DNA of 64,000 bases from JBKQHQ01 sp052148715 (GCA_052148715.1 JBKQHQ010000246.1:1-64000); one strand, 5' to 3'. Positions 1 to 9,212 are shown, counted from the stretch's first letter. Program-made: numbers and translations. The notes: generated from the sequence alone by a model not told the origin.

Positions 1-402
1 TGTTTTCGCGACTGTCTGGATGTCGGCATTCTCGAAATTGATCTCGACGCCGGTACCAGATGTGACCGCGCCCATATCCGTCGAGGCGACCCGGGTCGGA
101 GCGCCTGGCCCGGGACCCGCCTCGCGCCGTGGCGCTGTTTCGCGTAGCGGCGGTTCGGGATCGGATCCAGGGAAGAGCAGAGGACGGTCAGATTGGTTTG
201 CCCTGCCTTCGCTTCCGCCAAGCCCGTTCGGGAGCCGAGCACTAAAATCGGTGTTACGAATGGCATCGACAACGCCATCCCTGGGCGGCCCGCCGGCAAC
301 GGGGCGGGAAGCGCAATTGGACAAGCAGCCCGCCAGCAAAGCGGCAGCGCTGAGCCGCAGCATCAGCTGCAAAACAGGCCGCGAGCCACACCGCTGCACC
401 AC
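1..402 (-). CDS. gspD: Type II secretion secretin GspD, N-terminal part (runs off the window)
   Basis: This is the first 134 codons of the outer-membrane secretin, read leftward from a GTG at 402; the gene continues past base 1. A GGGGGAG ribosome site lies five bases before the start. The N terminus is Arg-containing, then has a hydrophobic stretch ending in a lipobox (AALLAGC), so it is probably a lipoprotein. An ATG at 363 is an alternative start that keeps the same lipobox. A Pro-rich linker follows, and the last visible residues (VEINFENADIQTVAKT) match the start of the secretin N0 domain. The gene is divergent from gspE-N. Secretins form the outer-membrane channel through which folded proteins leave; the channel domain itself is outside the window, so the assignment rests on the N0 motif and the neighbours. 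Confidence 0.85.
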   Translation of the reverse strand, partial: MVQRCGSRPVLQLMLRLSAAALLAGCLSNCASRPVAGGPPRDGVVDAIRNTDFSARLPNGLGGSEGRANQSDRPLLFPGSDPEPPLRETAPRREAGPGPGAPTRVASTDMGAVTSGTGVEINFENADIQTVAKT

Positions 403-1025
403 TGAAACTCCCCCACCTCGCGCGTCGCGATTGACGCTGGGATCCTGGACCGCCGAAAAAACCCCTACCGACTGGCGCTCCGTGCTGGTAACGAGTTCCC
501 TTCGGTACGGGTGCGCCGCGATCAGGTTGCGCCGGGACACGCTTTGGATTCTAGAGAGCACCAGGCATCGAAAAACGTCCGGGAACGTTGGCCTGGTATG
601 GTTAACACCCAGTAAACACTTGCAAAATTTGCAGGGCGAGAAAATGCGATCTACGGCCGGGATCCGATCCCCTCGGTGCATGAAATACCGTCAATCTCAA
701 CAGTTACCCTCATTGGTCGGGCCGGCAACGCATTCGCCTCACGAGTAGCAAAAAACCGCCGAATCGGGGAGCGGCGATGATTTCTAATGATCACGCTGGC
801 GGCCGCGCCTGTTGCTCGTCGGGCCGCCTCTGCTTGCGGTCGCCCCCCGTAGCGTCGCTTGTGTTTGCGACGGGTGGCACAACACACAAATGTCCATAAC
901 TCGACTTTCGCAAGATACTCAGTGGCTTTCACACTACTATGCGGGTGAGACTGGACACGCAACTAACCGTGTCAGAAGGCCCGTGTCATGAATTTGCCTA
1001 TCCGAGCGATATAAACTCGAGAGCG
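403..1025. promoter_or_regulatory. Divergent gspD / gspE intergenic region
   Basis: No convincing gene is visible in these 620 bases; the open frames lack family resemblance and plausible ribosome sites. It must hold the promoters for gspD (leftward) and the gspE-N operon (rightward). A perfect 13-base inverted repeat, TGCAAAATTTGCA, lies at 621-633 and could be an operator. That role is inference only. Confidence 0.4.
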
Positions 1026-2696
1026 ATGTTGCAAAATGACTTCATGGTCCATCTCGCCCGGAAGGGCGCATTGCGCGAGGCGCAAAGCGCCGAAGGCGGT
1101 ATTATCCGCCGTGACGGACTTGCCGATCAGGATTGGGTCGGACACACAAAACTGAGCCAAACGGCCTTCGCTGACGAGCTTGCGGCTTTCTACGGGTGCG
1201 CACGCGCGCAGCGCGTCGACCTTGCTGGCGATCGCTTCGCCGGTGCGCAACTCTCGGCCCGCTTCCTCAAAGCCTCGCGACTGTTTCCTTACGAGGATGC
1301 GTCCGGAGTCCTCACGCTTGCGATTGCCGGACCGATGGATCCGGAAACGGTGCGCGCCGTCGAGATCGCACTGCGCCGGCCGGTGACGATTGCGGTGGCG
1401 ACTGCCGACGACATCGACGCGGCGCTCACGGCCGTGCTCGAAGCCGAACCATCAGCTGCCGAGGCGCCGACGGTTCCGGGGGGGCCCACCGACGACAATC
1501 TTGATGACCTGCGCGACCTGGCGCGTGGCGCACCGGTGGTCCGGGCGTTGGATGACCTGCTGCGGCTCGCCGCCGAGCAGCGTGCCACGGATCTACACAT
1601 CGAGCCTTTTGCCAACACGTTGCAGGTGCGCCTGCGGATCGACGGACTGCTCAAGGCCGTTACCGCACCCTCCACAAGCATGGCCAAAGGACTTCTGTCC
1701 CGCCTCAAGATCATGGCCGGCCTAAACATCACCGAGCGGCGCATGCCCCAGGACGGCCGCGCCCGCATCGTTGTTAGTGGAACCGAAATCGATTTGCGCG
1801 TCGCGACGATGCCGACGATGTACGGAGAGAGCGCCGTGGTCCGGCTCCTGCGAAAGGGTTCGGGCTCGGTCGCGTTCGACGAGCTCGGACTGCCGACTCA
1901 GGGCGATGCCATTCTGCGCGGCGCGCTGCGGGCCCCGTTCGGAATGGTCATCGTCACTGGACCAACCGGCTCGGGCAAGACGACGACGCTCGCAGCCTCG
2001 CTCGCGTTGATCAATGAACCGACGCGCAAGATTCTGACCATCGAGGATCCGATCGAATATCAGATCTCCGGCGTAAATCAGACGCAGGTGCACCCGGCGA
2101 TCGGGCTCACGTTTGCAACGGCTCTGCGATCGTTTCTGCGGCAAGACCCGGATGTGATCATGGTCGGCGAAATGCGCGACGCCGAGACCGCCCATATTGG
2201 GGTACACGCGGCGCTCACCGGGCACCTCGTTCTGACCACGTTACACACGAATACCGCCGCCGGCGCAATTATGCGGTTGATCGACATGGGCGTTGAGAGC
2301 TTTCTGCTCGCTTCTTGCGTTCGAGCCATTGTGGGTCAGCGCCTTGTGCGCGTCCTCTGCGAGCACTGCAAAGAGCCGCACTGCCTCTCTGACGTTGATC
2401 TCGCGCGGGACCACCGCTATGCTGCCTTGGGGTTTAACGTCGCAGACATCATCTACAAATCGAAAGGCTGCGAATGGTGCGCCTCCACCGGCTTTCGCGG
2501 CCGACAGGGGGTCTTTGAGGTGATGGGAATTGGCCTTGAGTTGCGGCGAGCGATCGGGCCAAAGACGGATGCCACGGACCTGGAAAGGGTGGCTCGGAGC
2601 GAGGGCATGGCGACGATGACCGAGGACGGCGTCGCCAAATGCCGCGCGGGGCTAACGACCGTCGACGAAGTCTTCCGCGTGACCGCGAGCCTGTAG
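1026..2696 (+). CDS. gspE: Type II secretion ATPase GspE
   Basis: This is the cytoplasmic hexameric ATPase that powers pseudopilus assembly. The protein is about 556 residues from ATG 1026. An earlier in-frame start at 939 would add residues unlike the family, and ATG 1044 is also possible; none has a strong ribosome site. An N-terminal GspE/MshE-type domain comes first. The Walker A motif GPTGSGKTTT is near residue 312, the Walker B-like IMVGEMRD near 378, and the His box TGHLVLTTLHTN follows. A C-terminal tetracysteine zinc motif (CEHC near 445, then CEWC) is complete, as in canonical GspE. It is the first gene of the rightward operon, ten bases before gspF. Confidence 0.95.
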   Translation: MLQNDFMVHLARKGALREAQSAEGGIIRRDGLADQDWVGHTKLSQTAFADELAAFYGCARAQRVDLAGDRFAGAQLSARFLKASRLFPYEDASGVLTLAIAGPMDPETVRAVEIALRRPVTIAVATADDIDAALTAVLEAEPSAAEAPTVPGGPTDDNLDDLRDLARGAPVVRALDDLLRLAAEQRATDLHIEPFANTLQVRLRIDGLLKAVTAPSTSMAKGLLSRLKIMAGLNITERRMPQDGRARIVVSGTEIDLRVATMPTMYGESAVVRLLRKGSGSVAFDELGLPTQGDAILRGALRAPFGMVIVTGPTGSGKTTTLAASLALINEPTRKILTIEDPIEYQISGVNQTQVHPAIGLTFATALRSFLRQDPDVIMVGEMRDAETAHIGVHAALTGHLVLTTLHTNTAAGAIMRLIDMGVESFLLASCVRAIVGQRLVRVLCEHCKEPHCLSDVDLARDHRYAALGFNVADIIYKSKGCEWCASTGFRGRQGVFEVMGIGLELRRAIGPKTDATDLERVARSEGMATMTEDGVAKCRAGLTTVDEVFRVTASL

Positions 2697-2706
2697 GGCA
2701 GAGTGC

Positions 2707-3912
2707 ATGCCGCATTTCCGCTATCGGGCCGTAACGGAGGCGGGAGAGGTCGTCACCGGTGAAGTTGAAGCGCCTTCGCGTGAGGAAGTGGTCAGGCGCA
2801 TCGAGTATGTCGGCCACCTGCCAATCGAGGCCGAAGCCACCAGCCAGGGATTCCTGAGTGGGAGCGGGCTTTCTAGGAAATCGCCCCGCGCGCGCGATGT
2901 CACTTTGTTCTTGCGCCAACTGGCGCTTCTCATCGGCGCTGGGCTGACCTTGGAAGCGGCGCTGCAAACGCTCGGCGACGGTGCGAGCAAATCGCTGTCA
3001 CATTTTGTCAACGCGCTGCGTGGATCGATCTCGGCCGGCGAAAGCTTCGCCGAGGCTTTGGAGCGCCATCCCTCCGTCGTCGAGCCGACCTATATCGCGA
3101 TGGTCCGCGCCGGCGAGGCATCAGGAAAGCTGGAACGGGTGCTCGGCGCCATCGTCGAGGACCGCTTGCATCGCGAGCGCCTCGCCGACCGCTTCAGTGC
3201 GGCGATCCGCTATCCGCTGTTTCTGGTCGGGTCTGCGGTCCTTATTCTCATGTTTTTTTTGCTGTACGTGGTGCCACAATTCGAGCCGGTATTTAAGGAC
3301 CTCGGCGGCCGCTTGAATTCAGGCGCGGCCTTCGTGCTGACGGCATCCAGTTGGATGCGGGCCAATCTCGATCTGTTTCTCGGCACCTGTCTCTTGTTTG
3401 TGCTTATCTCCTGGCTTGTGTTGATTCGGCGGGAATGGCGGGGTAGGGTCGCTGCCGCTCTGGGATCGATCCCTGGTATCGCAGGCCCCATGCGTGATCG
3501 ACGAACCGCTCGGATCGTCGGAACCCTTGGTCTTCTACTTGAGAACGGTGTTGCGCTACCGAGCGCGTTAAGGATATTGGGCGATCTGATAACCGAGCCT
3601 CGCTTTGTAGCTGCGGTCGGGCAGGTGCACGATCAGGTGCGCGCCGGGCGCCGTTTCGCTGATGCATTGGCTGACACGGACCTGCTGCCGCCGCTCGCGG
3701 TGCGCATGCTCAGGGTCGGCGACGAGACCGGGGACTTAGCGTCGATCGCGGCCCACGCTTCACAATTCTATGAGCACAGGCTAGCCATTGGGCTTGACCG
3801 GCTGATGGGGGCGATCGGACCGGTGACGATCATCCTCGTCAGCGTTGTCATCGGCGCGTTGATCGTGTCGATTATGAGTGCGCTTCTCAGCATCACGGAG
3901 CTTGCGCTATGA
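2707..3912 (+). CDS. gspF: Type II secretion inner-membrane platform protein GspF
   Basis: This polytopic inner-membrane protein links the GspE ATPase to the pseudopilus. At 401 residues it has the usual family length. Two T2SSF repeats are visible: one around residues 65-190 (beginning FLRQLALLIGAGLTLEAAL) and one around 265-390 (beginning LGLLLENGVALPSALRIL). Hydrophobic helices follow each repeat, near residues 170-190, 217-237 and 370-398. Its stop overlaps the gspG start (ATG 3909), so the two are translationally coupled. Confidence 0.95.
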   Translation: MPHFRYRAVTEAGEVVTGEVEAPSREEVVRRIEYVGHLPIEAEATSQGFLSGSGLSRKSPRARDVTLFLRQLALLIGAGLTLEAALQTLGDGASKSLSHFVNALRGSISAGESFAEALERHPSVVEPTYIAMVRAGEASGKLERVLGAIVEDRLHRERLADRFSAAIRYPLFLVGSAVLILMFFLLYVVPQFEPVFKDLGGRLNSGAAFVLTASSWMRANLDLFLGTCLLFVLISWLVLIRREWRGRVAAALGSIPGIAGPMRDRRTARIVGTLGLLLENGVALPSALRILGDLITEPRFVAAVGQVHDQVRAGRRFADALADTDLLPPLAVRMLRVGDETGDLASIAAHASQFYEHRLAIGLDRLMGAIGPVTIILVSVVIGALIVSIMSALLSITELAL

Positions 3913-4379
3913 TCCAAAAGATCCCTCGATCGAGCAAATGGAGCCGGCGCCGCATGCTACGGGCGGCGAGCGCCGGCTTCACACTGACCGAGATGCTGGT
4001 GGTCTTAACTATCATCAGCTTGATTATGGGGCTTGTCGGACCGCGCGTCCTCAACTACCTGAGCGAGTCCAAGGTCAAAGCAGCCAAGCTGCAGATCGAG
4101 AGCTTCGGTTCGGCGCTCGATCTGTTCTTTATCGACACGGGCCGTTACCCGTCGAGCTCGGAGGGTCTCAACGCGCTCGTGCAGCGGCCGAGCGGCGTCG
4201 AAATTTGGAACGGCCCCTACGTAAAAGGAGGCCGCGTACCGACGGACCCCTGGGGCCATCCCTATCAGTACCGGGCACCGGTCGAGAACACCCCTCCCTA
4301 CGAGATCAGCTCCTTTGGTTCCGATGGACGCGAAGGCGGCGCGGGGACGGCGGCCGACCTATCCAATGTGGAGCGCTAA
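3909..4379 (+). CDS. gspG: Major pseudopilin GspG
   Basis: This is the main subunit of the type II pseudopilus. The 156-residue protein has a basic prepilin leader ending in Gly, followed by the class III processing site and helix (G before FTLTEMLVVLTIISLIMG, with Glu at mature position 5). The globular part carries typical GspG motifs, such as DTGRYPSSSEGLNALVQRP and DPWGHPYQYR, and ends with FGSDGREGG, the calcium-site loop region of the family. The gene overlaps the ends of both gspF and gspH. The prepilin peptidase that would cleave it is not in this window. Confidence 0.95.
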   Translation: MIQKIPRSSKWSRRRMLRAASAGFTLTEMLVVLTIISLIMGLVGPRVLNYLSESKVKAAKLQIESFGSALDLFFIDTGRYPSSSEGLNALVQRPSGVEIWNGPYVKGGRVPTDPWGHPYQYRAPVENTPPYEISSFGSDGREGGAGTAADLSNVER

Positions 4380-4809
4380 CCGCAACGCTGGCTTCAGCCT
4401 CATTGAGGTCATGGCGGTGATGTTGATCATCGCCTTGGTGACTTCGCTCGCGGTCACAATTCTTCCCGGGACCGGAAGGGCGAAACTAAAGGCGGTCGCG
4501 CTGAATACCGCAGCACTTCTGCGACGCGAGCGTATGGGCGCTATTCTGACTGGACGCGACCGCCGGGTTTCCCTCGATGGGGAACGGCGTGCTTTGGTCG
4601 GCGATGGCGGCGACGTCGTGGTGATCCCGCGCGACGTCGTTCTTGAAGTCCTCGGCGTCGACGCTGTTTGGTCGGGGCGGCTCGCCATCGTTCGGTACGG
4701 TCCGGACGGAGCATCGACCGGCGCTGTGCTGCGACTTTCGCGCGAAAGGGCCACCTATGAGATACGTGTCAATTGGTATACGGGCGGCGTGGCAATCGAT
4801 CCGCCTTGA
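4366..4809 (+). CDS. gspH: Minor pseudopilin GspH
   Basis: A minor pseudopilin of about 147 residues. The chosen start, ATG 4366, gives a short leader (MWSANRNAG) directly before the processing site and helix FSLIEVMAVMLIIALVTS; ATG 4315 in the same frame would give a longer leader. The start lies inside the end of gspG. The C-terminal half (EVLGVDAVWSGRLAIVRYG, then DGASTGAVLRL) fits the GspH/FimT beta domain. Minor pseudopilins cap and initiate the pseudopilus. The order G-H-I-J-K is the standard one. Confidence 0.88.
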   Translation: MWSANRNAGFSLIEVMAVMLIIALVTSLAVTILPGTGRAKLKAVALNTAALLRRERMGAILTGRDRRVSLDGERRALVGDGGDVVVIPRDVVLEVLGVDAVWSGRLAIVRYGPDGASTGAVLRLSRERATYEIRVNWYTGGVAIDPP

Positions 4810-5257
4810 TCGGAACAAACGTGCCGGGTTCACGCTGCTCGAAGCGCTCGTTGCGCTGACGCTAGTGCTTGTATTTGCTGTGGTGCTCGGTCCGCACCTA
4901 TTTCAGGCCCGTCTGATCATGACCGATGCACAGGGCAAGGTGGCGGCCCAGGTGTTGTTGCGCTCGCTTCTGGAAGCACCGCTCGACCGCGCGAAACTTG
5001 CCGAGGCGCGGGAGGGAGTATCCGGGCGGCTGCGCTGGCGCGTGGTCGCCGAGCCGATTTTGGTCGCGGGGATCGGCGCCGCGACGGAGCAACGGGGCCC
5101 TTTGGCTCCGCAGCGGGCGCAATCCGCGCGCGAGCGGACCGACAAATCCGCCCCTAATCAGCCAAGCTGGACGGCCTTTCGGGTCGTCGCCAGCGTTTTT
5201 TGGGACCGCGGACAAGTGTTCAGCGCCGAGACGATGCGCCTCGGCAAGGTGCAGTGA
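4757..5257 (+). CDS. gspI: Minor pseudopilin GspI
   Basis: A 166-residue minor pseudopilin from ATG 4757, starting 53 bases inside gspH. The leader is long (about 23 residues), ends in AG, and is followed by FTLLEALVALTLVLVFAVVL, the conserved processing site with Glu5. The rest is short and diverged, so identification rests on the prepilin motif, the size and its place between gspH and gspJ. In known systems GspI nucleates the I-J-K tip complex. Confidence 0.85.
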   Translation: MRYVSIGIRAAWQSIRLDRNKRAGFTLLEALVALTLVLVFAVVLGPHLFQARLIMTDAQGKVAAQVLLRSLLEAPLDRAKLAEAREGVSGRLRWRVVAEPILVAGIGAATEQRGPLAPQRAQSARERTDKSAPNQPSWTAFRVVASVFWDRGQVFSAETMRLGKVQ

Positions 5258-5262
5258 TCGCG

Positions 5263-5991
5263 ATGCAGTGGCGCTTGGTCACAAACGGCCGGGACGGGTT
5301 CACTTTGGTGGAGGCGCTGGCGGCGCTGGCGATCACCGCGGTGATCATGGTGGCGACCGGCGGGCTCGTCAGGAATGTCGCCGGCTATTTTGACCGTGGA
5401 ACACGCGGCGTCAGCGAAGCGGAGCAGTTGCTACTCGCCACGGATCGACTGGCCACGGATTTCGGCTCGGCCCGCTATGCCTTGCAAAAGAGCGGCGACA
5501 AATTCGCTGTTGCCTTTGCCGGAGGGCCGATCAAGGTCGCTTTCGTCGGTGCCGCAGGCGTCGGTGTCGATCGGCAGCGCGAGGAACTTGTCACGCTGAC
5601 GATCGAGAACACCGACGATATAACCCGTCTCGTCCGGCGTCGCGCGGTATGGCTTGAGCCGGGTGGGCAAATCGAAGACCTCACGCCGGCAGATCCGGTC
5701 GTTCTCATCGAGGGAAGGCTTGTGATGGCTTTCGCGTTCGGGCGATTGTCGCCGGACGGAACTTTGACCTGGAGTGAAGGCTGGAACGCGGAGCCGCTCC
5801 TCCCGCGCTTCGTGCGATTGACGCTGCGTAGCCCGACGACGGGTGCCGATCTGCTCACCGGGGTCGAATTCGTCGTTCGCTCCGATGCGCCCGCCGCTTG
5901 TGCAAAAGATGATGCCTCCACGGGATGTCTCACGGGTGTGGCGGCGCCGCCGCAGGCGGGAGCGGCGGGCGCCGCGCTCAAGAACCAGTGA
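5263..5991 (+). CDS. gspJ: Minor pseudopilin GspJ
   Basis: A 242-residue minor pseudopilin. ATG 5263 gives a leader of about 12 residues; a GTG at 5254 overlapping the gspI stop is also possible. The processing site and helix are G before FTLVEALAALAITAVIMVA. The length fits GspJ, the larger of the tip pseudopilins. The C-terminal 35 residues are rich in Ala, Gly and Pro and contain two cysteines (ACAKDDASTGCL). Confidence 0.88.
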   Translation: MQWRLVTNGRDGFTLVEALAALAITAVIMVATGGLVRNVAGYFDRGTRGVSEAEQLLLATDRLATDFGSARYALQKSGDKFAVAFAGGPIKVAFVGAAGVGVDRQREELVTLTIENTDDITRLVRRRAVWLEPGGQIEDLTPADPVVLIEGRLVMAFAFGRLSPDGTLTWSEGWNAEPLLPRFVRLTLRSPTTGADLLTGVEFVVRSDAPAACAKDDASTGCLTGVAAPPQAGAAGAALKNQ

Positions 5992-5998
5992 CCAGGCG

Positions 5999-6862
5999 GT
6001 GACCGTGACAAGTAATGATCGATCGCGCGGGGTGGTATTGGTGGCGGTTCTGTGGTCGATCGCATTGCTGTCGGCACTTGCGATGGCCGCTTCGACGACG
6101 TTCCGCGGCTTCGCGGGGATCATGGCGGTTGATCGAAATCGTGTGCAAGCTGAAGCCCTGTTGTCGGCCGGCGTCGAAACGGCGGCCGGCATCGTTGCCG
6201 CCGCGGGCGATGGGCCGCTCATGGATGTGGAGACCGAGCTGAGAATGGCCGCCGGCTCGGTTCGCGTGCGCGCGAGCGATGAAGGCGGGCGCATCGACAT
6301 CGGAAAAGCGCCGCTCGAGGTCCTGGCCGCGTTATTTAACGTAGTCGGAGCATCGGACCCAAACGGCCTGGCAGCGGAAGTCGAACGGTGGCGCAATCCG
6401 CCACGTGATGCGTTCGCAACCACGCTAACCGCTGCCGCAAGGCCGCGCGAGGGCACGGATTGGCAGCTCACGGATGTTCGGCAACTCGCCAACGTTCCCG
6501 GGATGTCACCTGAATGGGTCGACGCGGTGGCGCCGATGACGACGGTGTTCGGCAATGAAACGGTGAACCCGCTGACGGCGCCGGCGCGGGTCATTGCGGC
6601 GCTTCCCGGCATCAGCGAGACGGCGCTCGCGGCCTTTCTCGAGCAGCGTCGTCGAACTCCAACCGACGGCGATCGGCTCGCGCAATTTTTGGGGCCGGCG
6701 AATAGATATGTGGCGGTCAAGCCAACGCGGATGGTATCAGTCGAGGTCGCAACGAGGCTTGCCGGCGGGTATGGTGCGGCCGCGCGCGCGACAATCGTGA
6801 TCGTGCCGCAGGATACGCAACCCTATCGTGTTTTGACGTGGAATCCATTACGATCTCCATAA
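5999..6862 (+). CDS. gspK: Minor pseudopilin GspK
   Basis: About 287 residues from GTG 5999 (GTG 6005 is equally possible), just after the gspJ stop. The N terminus RGVVLVAVLWSIALLSALA is the usual GspK variant, which lacks Glu at position 5. The C-terminal half has the helix-hairpin-helix-like segment VNPLTAPARVIAALPGI that marks the GspK family. GspK caps the pseudopilus tip and its bulky domain is thought to limit pilus length. Confidence 0.9.
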   Translation: MTVTSNDRSRGVVLVAVLWSIALLSALAMAASTTFRGFAGIMAVDRNRVQAEALLSAGVETAAGIVAAAGDGPLMDVETELRMAAGSVRVRASDEGGRIDIGKAPLEVLAALFNVVGASDPNGLAAEVERWRNPPRDAFATTLTAAARPREGTDWQLTDVRQLANVPGMSPEWVDAVAPMTTVFGNETVNPLTAPARVIAALPGISETALAAFLEQRRRTPTDGDRLAQFLGPANRYVAVKPTRMVSVEVATRLAGGYGAAARATIVIVPQDTQPYRVLTWNPLRSP

Positions 6863-7021
6863 GGGGGGTGGCCGTGGACCAGGTGTCAGGGGGTCACGAG
6901 TCAGACATCTGGACGGAAACTTCCCGAGCCGCTTCGGCCTTTTCTTTGAACGTGGAAAAATGCGACGGGTTTAAGGGTGTCTTGATACCGCGTCCTGCGT
7001 GCTGAACTGGGGGTGTTGCTT

Positions 7022-8080
7022 ATGCGTGTCGGCGTCGTCTTGCGGCAGGGGCTTGAAACACTTGCTGCGATGTTATTTGCCTGGCGCGAGGCGCGGCTCT
7101 CGCGGCGGGCGCTGACGGTGATCAGCGAGGGCGCGTGCGTCATCATTCGGCAGCCCCGGCGCGCGGGCGAGCAGGCGGTGGCGCGCTTCCCACAAGGAGC
7201 TCGGGTTTCGGCCGACGTCAAGGAAGCGGCACAAAACGGTCTCGTCATACTCGAACTGGCCGCGGAAGATGTCGTGCTCCGGCGGATTAGCGTTCCGGCC
7301 CAGGCGCGGGATTTTTTGTCTGGAATTGTGCGCAATCAGATCGAGCGCCTTTCTCCCTGGCAAGCCGATCAAGCAGTCTATGGCTTCAATGCGCCGGCGA
7401 GCGTCGATGACGGCGCAACGCTCGACATTCCCGTCTTTATGACATCGCGCCGGGTTGTCGACGGAAGGGTAGAGCAGATTGCCGCGATGGGACTGCGGGT
7501 GGACCGGATCGTGGCGCGGGAGCGCGACGCACTGGCTGACACACCGGTCACATTGTGGTCGCGGTTGGCCAATGCTCCGCCGGTCGAGTTAGCGCGCGCG
7601 CGTCGGCGGATCGGTGCGGGCATCGCCGCTTTCGTAGCGCTCAGCGTCGGCGTTAGCTTATGGGCCATCGGATCGGCCTCTGCCATTCGGGAGGAGAGCG
7701 AGGATTTGGCGGCGCGCGCGAAGGCGATCCAGCGGCAGCTCCAACCCTCGCATACGCCGCAATCGCTCGCTGCGCTTCAGCCGGAAGAGCGCGCCTGGGT
7801 CTCAAAACAGACATCCGCGCCCGCCGTGATCACGCTGGAGGCATTGTCGAGGGCGCTGCCGGATGGGGCCTATTTGACTGAACTTCAGCTCGAAAAAGCC
7901 ACGTTACGCATCACCGGCTTGGCCCGTGACGCCCCGTCGTTGATTGCGCCGCTCGAGCGATCTGGCCACTTGGTTGATGTCCACTTTTTGGCCCCAACAA
8001 CGCGCGATTCTGACGGCATGGCTTTCCGATTCAGTATCGAGGCGCGCGTCGAGCCGCGCCTTGAGCTCGCGGGACACTGA
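7022..8080 (+). CDS. gspL: Type II secretion protein GspL (PilM/PilN-like)
   Basis: About 352 residues. ATG 7022 has a GGGGGTG ribosome site six bases upstream; GTG 7013 is an alternative. The N-terminal half resembles the actin-like cytoplasmic domain of GspL (DFLSGIVRNQIERLSPW is the conserved stretch). One membrane helix is near residues 203-223. A PilN/ferredoxin-like periplasmic domain follows, with the motif LSRALPDGAYLTELQLEKA. GspL anchors the GspE ATPase to the inner-membrane platform. It sits 160 bases after gspK, with only three bases between it and gspM. Confidence 0.85.
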   Translation: MRVGVVLRQGLETLAAMLFAWREARLSRRALTVISEGACVIIRQPRRAGEQAVARFPQGARVSADVKEAAQNGLVILELAAEDVVLRRISVPAQARDFLSGIVRNQIERLSPWQADQAVYGFNAPASVDDGATLDIPVFMTSRRVVDGRVEQIAAMGLRVDRIVARERDALADTPVTLWSRLANAPPVELARARRRIGAGIAAFVALSVGVSLWAIGSASAIREESEDLAARAKAIQRQLQPSHTPQSLAALQPEERAWVSKQTSAPAVITLEALSRALPDGAYLTELQLEKATLRITGLARDAPSLIAPLERSGHLVDVHFLAPTTRDSDGMAFRFSIEARVEPRLELAGH

Positions 8081-8083
8081 GCC

Positions 8084-8638
8084 GTGATCAAGCTCAACCG
8101 TGATCAAGCGATGGCGGTCGGAGCACTGTCTCTGCTCGTTCTGACCTGTGTGCTCGTGGTCGGCTGGTCCGTGCAAATTCGGTCGGACGCCGCGCAGGAG
8201 CGCAACGACAATCGGGAAATGCTCGCCAGCTTCGAGGCCCGCCGCGCACACGGTACGGAAGCAGGCGGCCGCTCAGGGCCTGCGCTTGCGCCAGTTGCTG
8301 CATTTGTGAATGCACCGACGCAAGGATTGGCGGGCGCTCAACTGCAAACGTATTTTGCGACGGTGGTCAGCGGCCAGCATGCCACGCTCATTTCCTCCGG
8401 AGCGGAACCGACGAGCCGAGAGGATGCTCCCGACGTGATCCGGATCCAGGCGACGCTCGATATCACCATGCGGGGGTTGCAAGCCATGCTCTATCAGCTG
8501 GAAAGCAGCACCCCCTACGTGTTCGTGGACGCATTGACCGTTGCGACCTCAACTCCAACCGGGCAGCGCGGAAATCAGGATCCGGTATTGCGGGTCGCGC
8601 TTCGCTTGCGAGCGCTTTGGCGGCGAGAGATGGCATGA
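8084..8638 (+). CDS. gspM: Type II secretion protein GspM
   Basis: A 184-residue protein with a short cytoplasmic start, one membrane helix (about residues 11-29) and a periplasmic domain. The segment LQTYFATVVSGQHATLISS followed by a beta-rich stretch fits the alphaproteobacterial type b GspM. Translation starts at GTG 8084, three bases after gspL. It pairs with GspL in the inner-membrane platform. Its stop overlaps the next gene (ATGA). Confidence 0.85.
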   Translation: MIKLNRDQAMAVGALSLLVLTCVLVVGWSVQIRSDAAQERNDNREMLASFEARRAHGTEAGGRSGPALAPVAAFVNAPTQGLAGAQLQTYFATVVSGQHATLISSGAEPTSREDAPDVIRIQATLDITMRGLQAMLYQLESSTPYVFVDALTVATSTPTGQRGNQDPVLRVALRLRALWRREMA

Positions 8639-9174
8639 CGGCTCGGCGGTGCTCTTTGACGATCGCGTTAAGCCTTGTTGCGCCGTGGCTCGTCGCCTGC
8701 GGCCTGGGCGCGAGCGGCCAAACCCGGCCCGAGCCAAGTGCCGGTGTTGCAAACCCGGCGGCAGCGCAGTCGCTCGATCACCTGTCGGCAACGCGCGAAC
8801 GGCCGCTGTTCTCGCCGAGCCGCCGCCCGCCGCCTCCGCCGCCGGCACCGGTCGCGCAGCGTGCCGCGCCCGTCTTGCCGCCCGCGGCGCCGAGTGTTGA
8901 TTTGTTCGGCATCGTCAGCGATGAGGAAGGCGCGCGCGCCGTCGTGCGCACTGGGCCGGGCAACAAGATTCTTCGCGTTCGCGTTGGTGACGAAATCGGC
9001 GGCTGGAAGGTGAGCCAAATCGAAGGGCGGAAATTGGTGCTCTCGCTTGGCGAGCGCTCGACGACCTTCACGCTGTTCAGCGGTCACAATGCGAAACCGG
9101 ACGTCCAGATCCTTCCGCGCTTTCCGGACAGGCCACCGCCAAATCCGACGCGGGCGTCCAGTGTCCGCGGATGA
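8635..9174 (+). CDS. GspC/GspN-like type II secretion lipoprotein
   Basis: A 179-residue protein starting in an ATGA overlap with gspM. The hydrophobic N terminus ends in a lipobox (WLVAC), suggesting a lipid-anchored protein. A low-complexity Pro-rich linker (residues 60-85) follows. The C-terminal domain, about residues 88-150 (DLFGIVSDEEGARAVV, then RVRVGDEIGGWKVSQI), resembles the homology region of GspC that contacts the secretin. In alphaproteobacterial systems this last gene is often called gspN. The domain reading is firm; the letter is a naming choice. Confidence 0.75.
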   Translation: MTARRCSLTIALSLVAPWLVACGLGASGQTRPEPSAGVANPAAAQSLDHLSATRERPLFSPSRRPPPPPPAPVAQRAAPVLPPAAPSVDLFGIVSDEEGARAVVRTGPGNKILRVRVGDEIGGWKVSQIEGRKLVLSLGERSTTFTLFSGHNAKPDVQILPRFPDRPPPNPTRASSVRG

Positions 9175-9212
9175 CCGGCAGATCCTGCACCGCGGCCAAC
9201 CCGAGCGCTCGA

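Noticed and set aside
20..748. A 242-codon rightward open frame at the window start
   Set aside because: It is antisense to the gspD signal peptide and N0 region, starts with no ribosome site and has no family resemblance; the minus strand explains the first 400 bases.
651..962. 103-codon leftward frame in the gspD/gspE spacer
   Set aside because: Its Arg-rich, low-complexity product resembles by-chance coding in GC-rich DNA and has no plausible start site.
939..1025. Upstream start for gspE at 939
   Set aside because: The extra 29 residues do not resemble GspE and there is no ribosome site; ATG 1026 or 1044 fits the family better.
5431..6720. A 429-codon leftward frame antisense to gspJ and gspK
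   Set aside because: It is a long shadow frame typical of high-GC genes; both pseudopilin genes on the plus strand have clear motifs.
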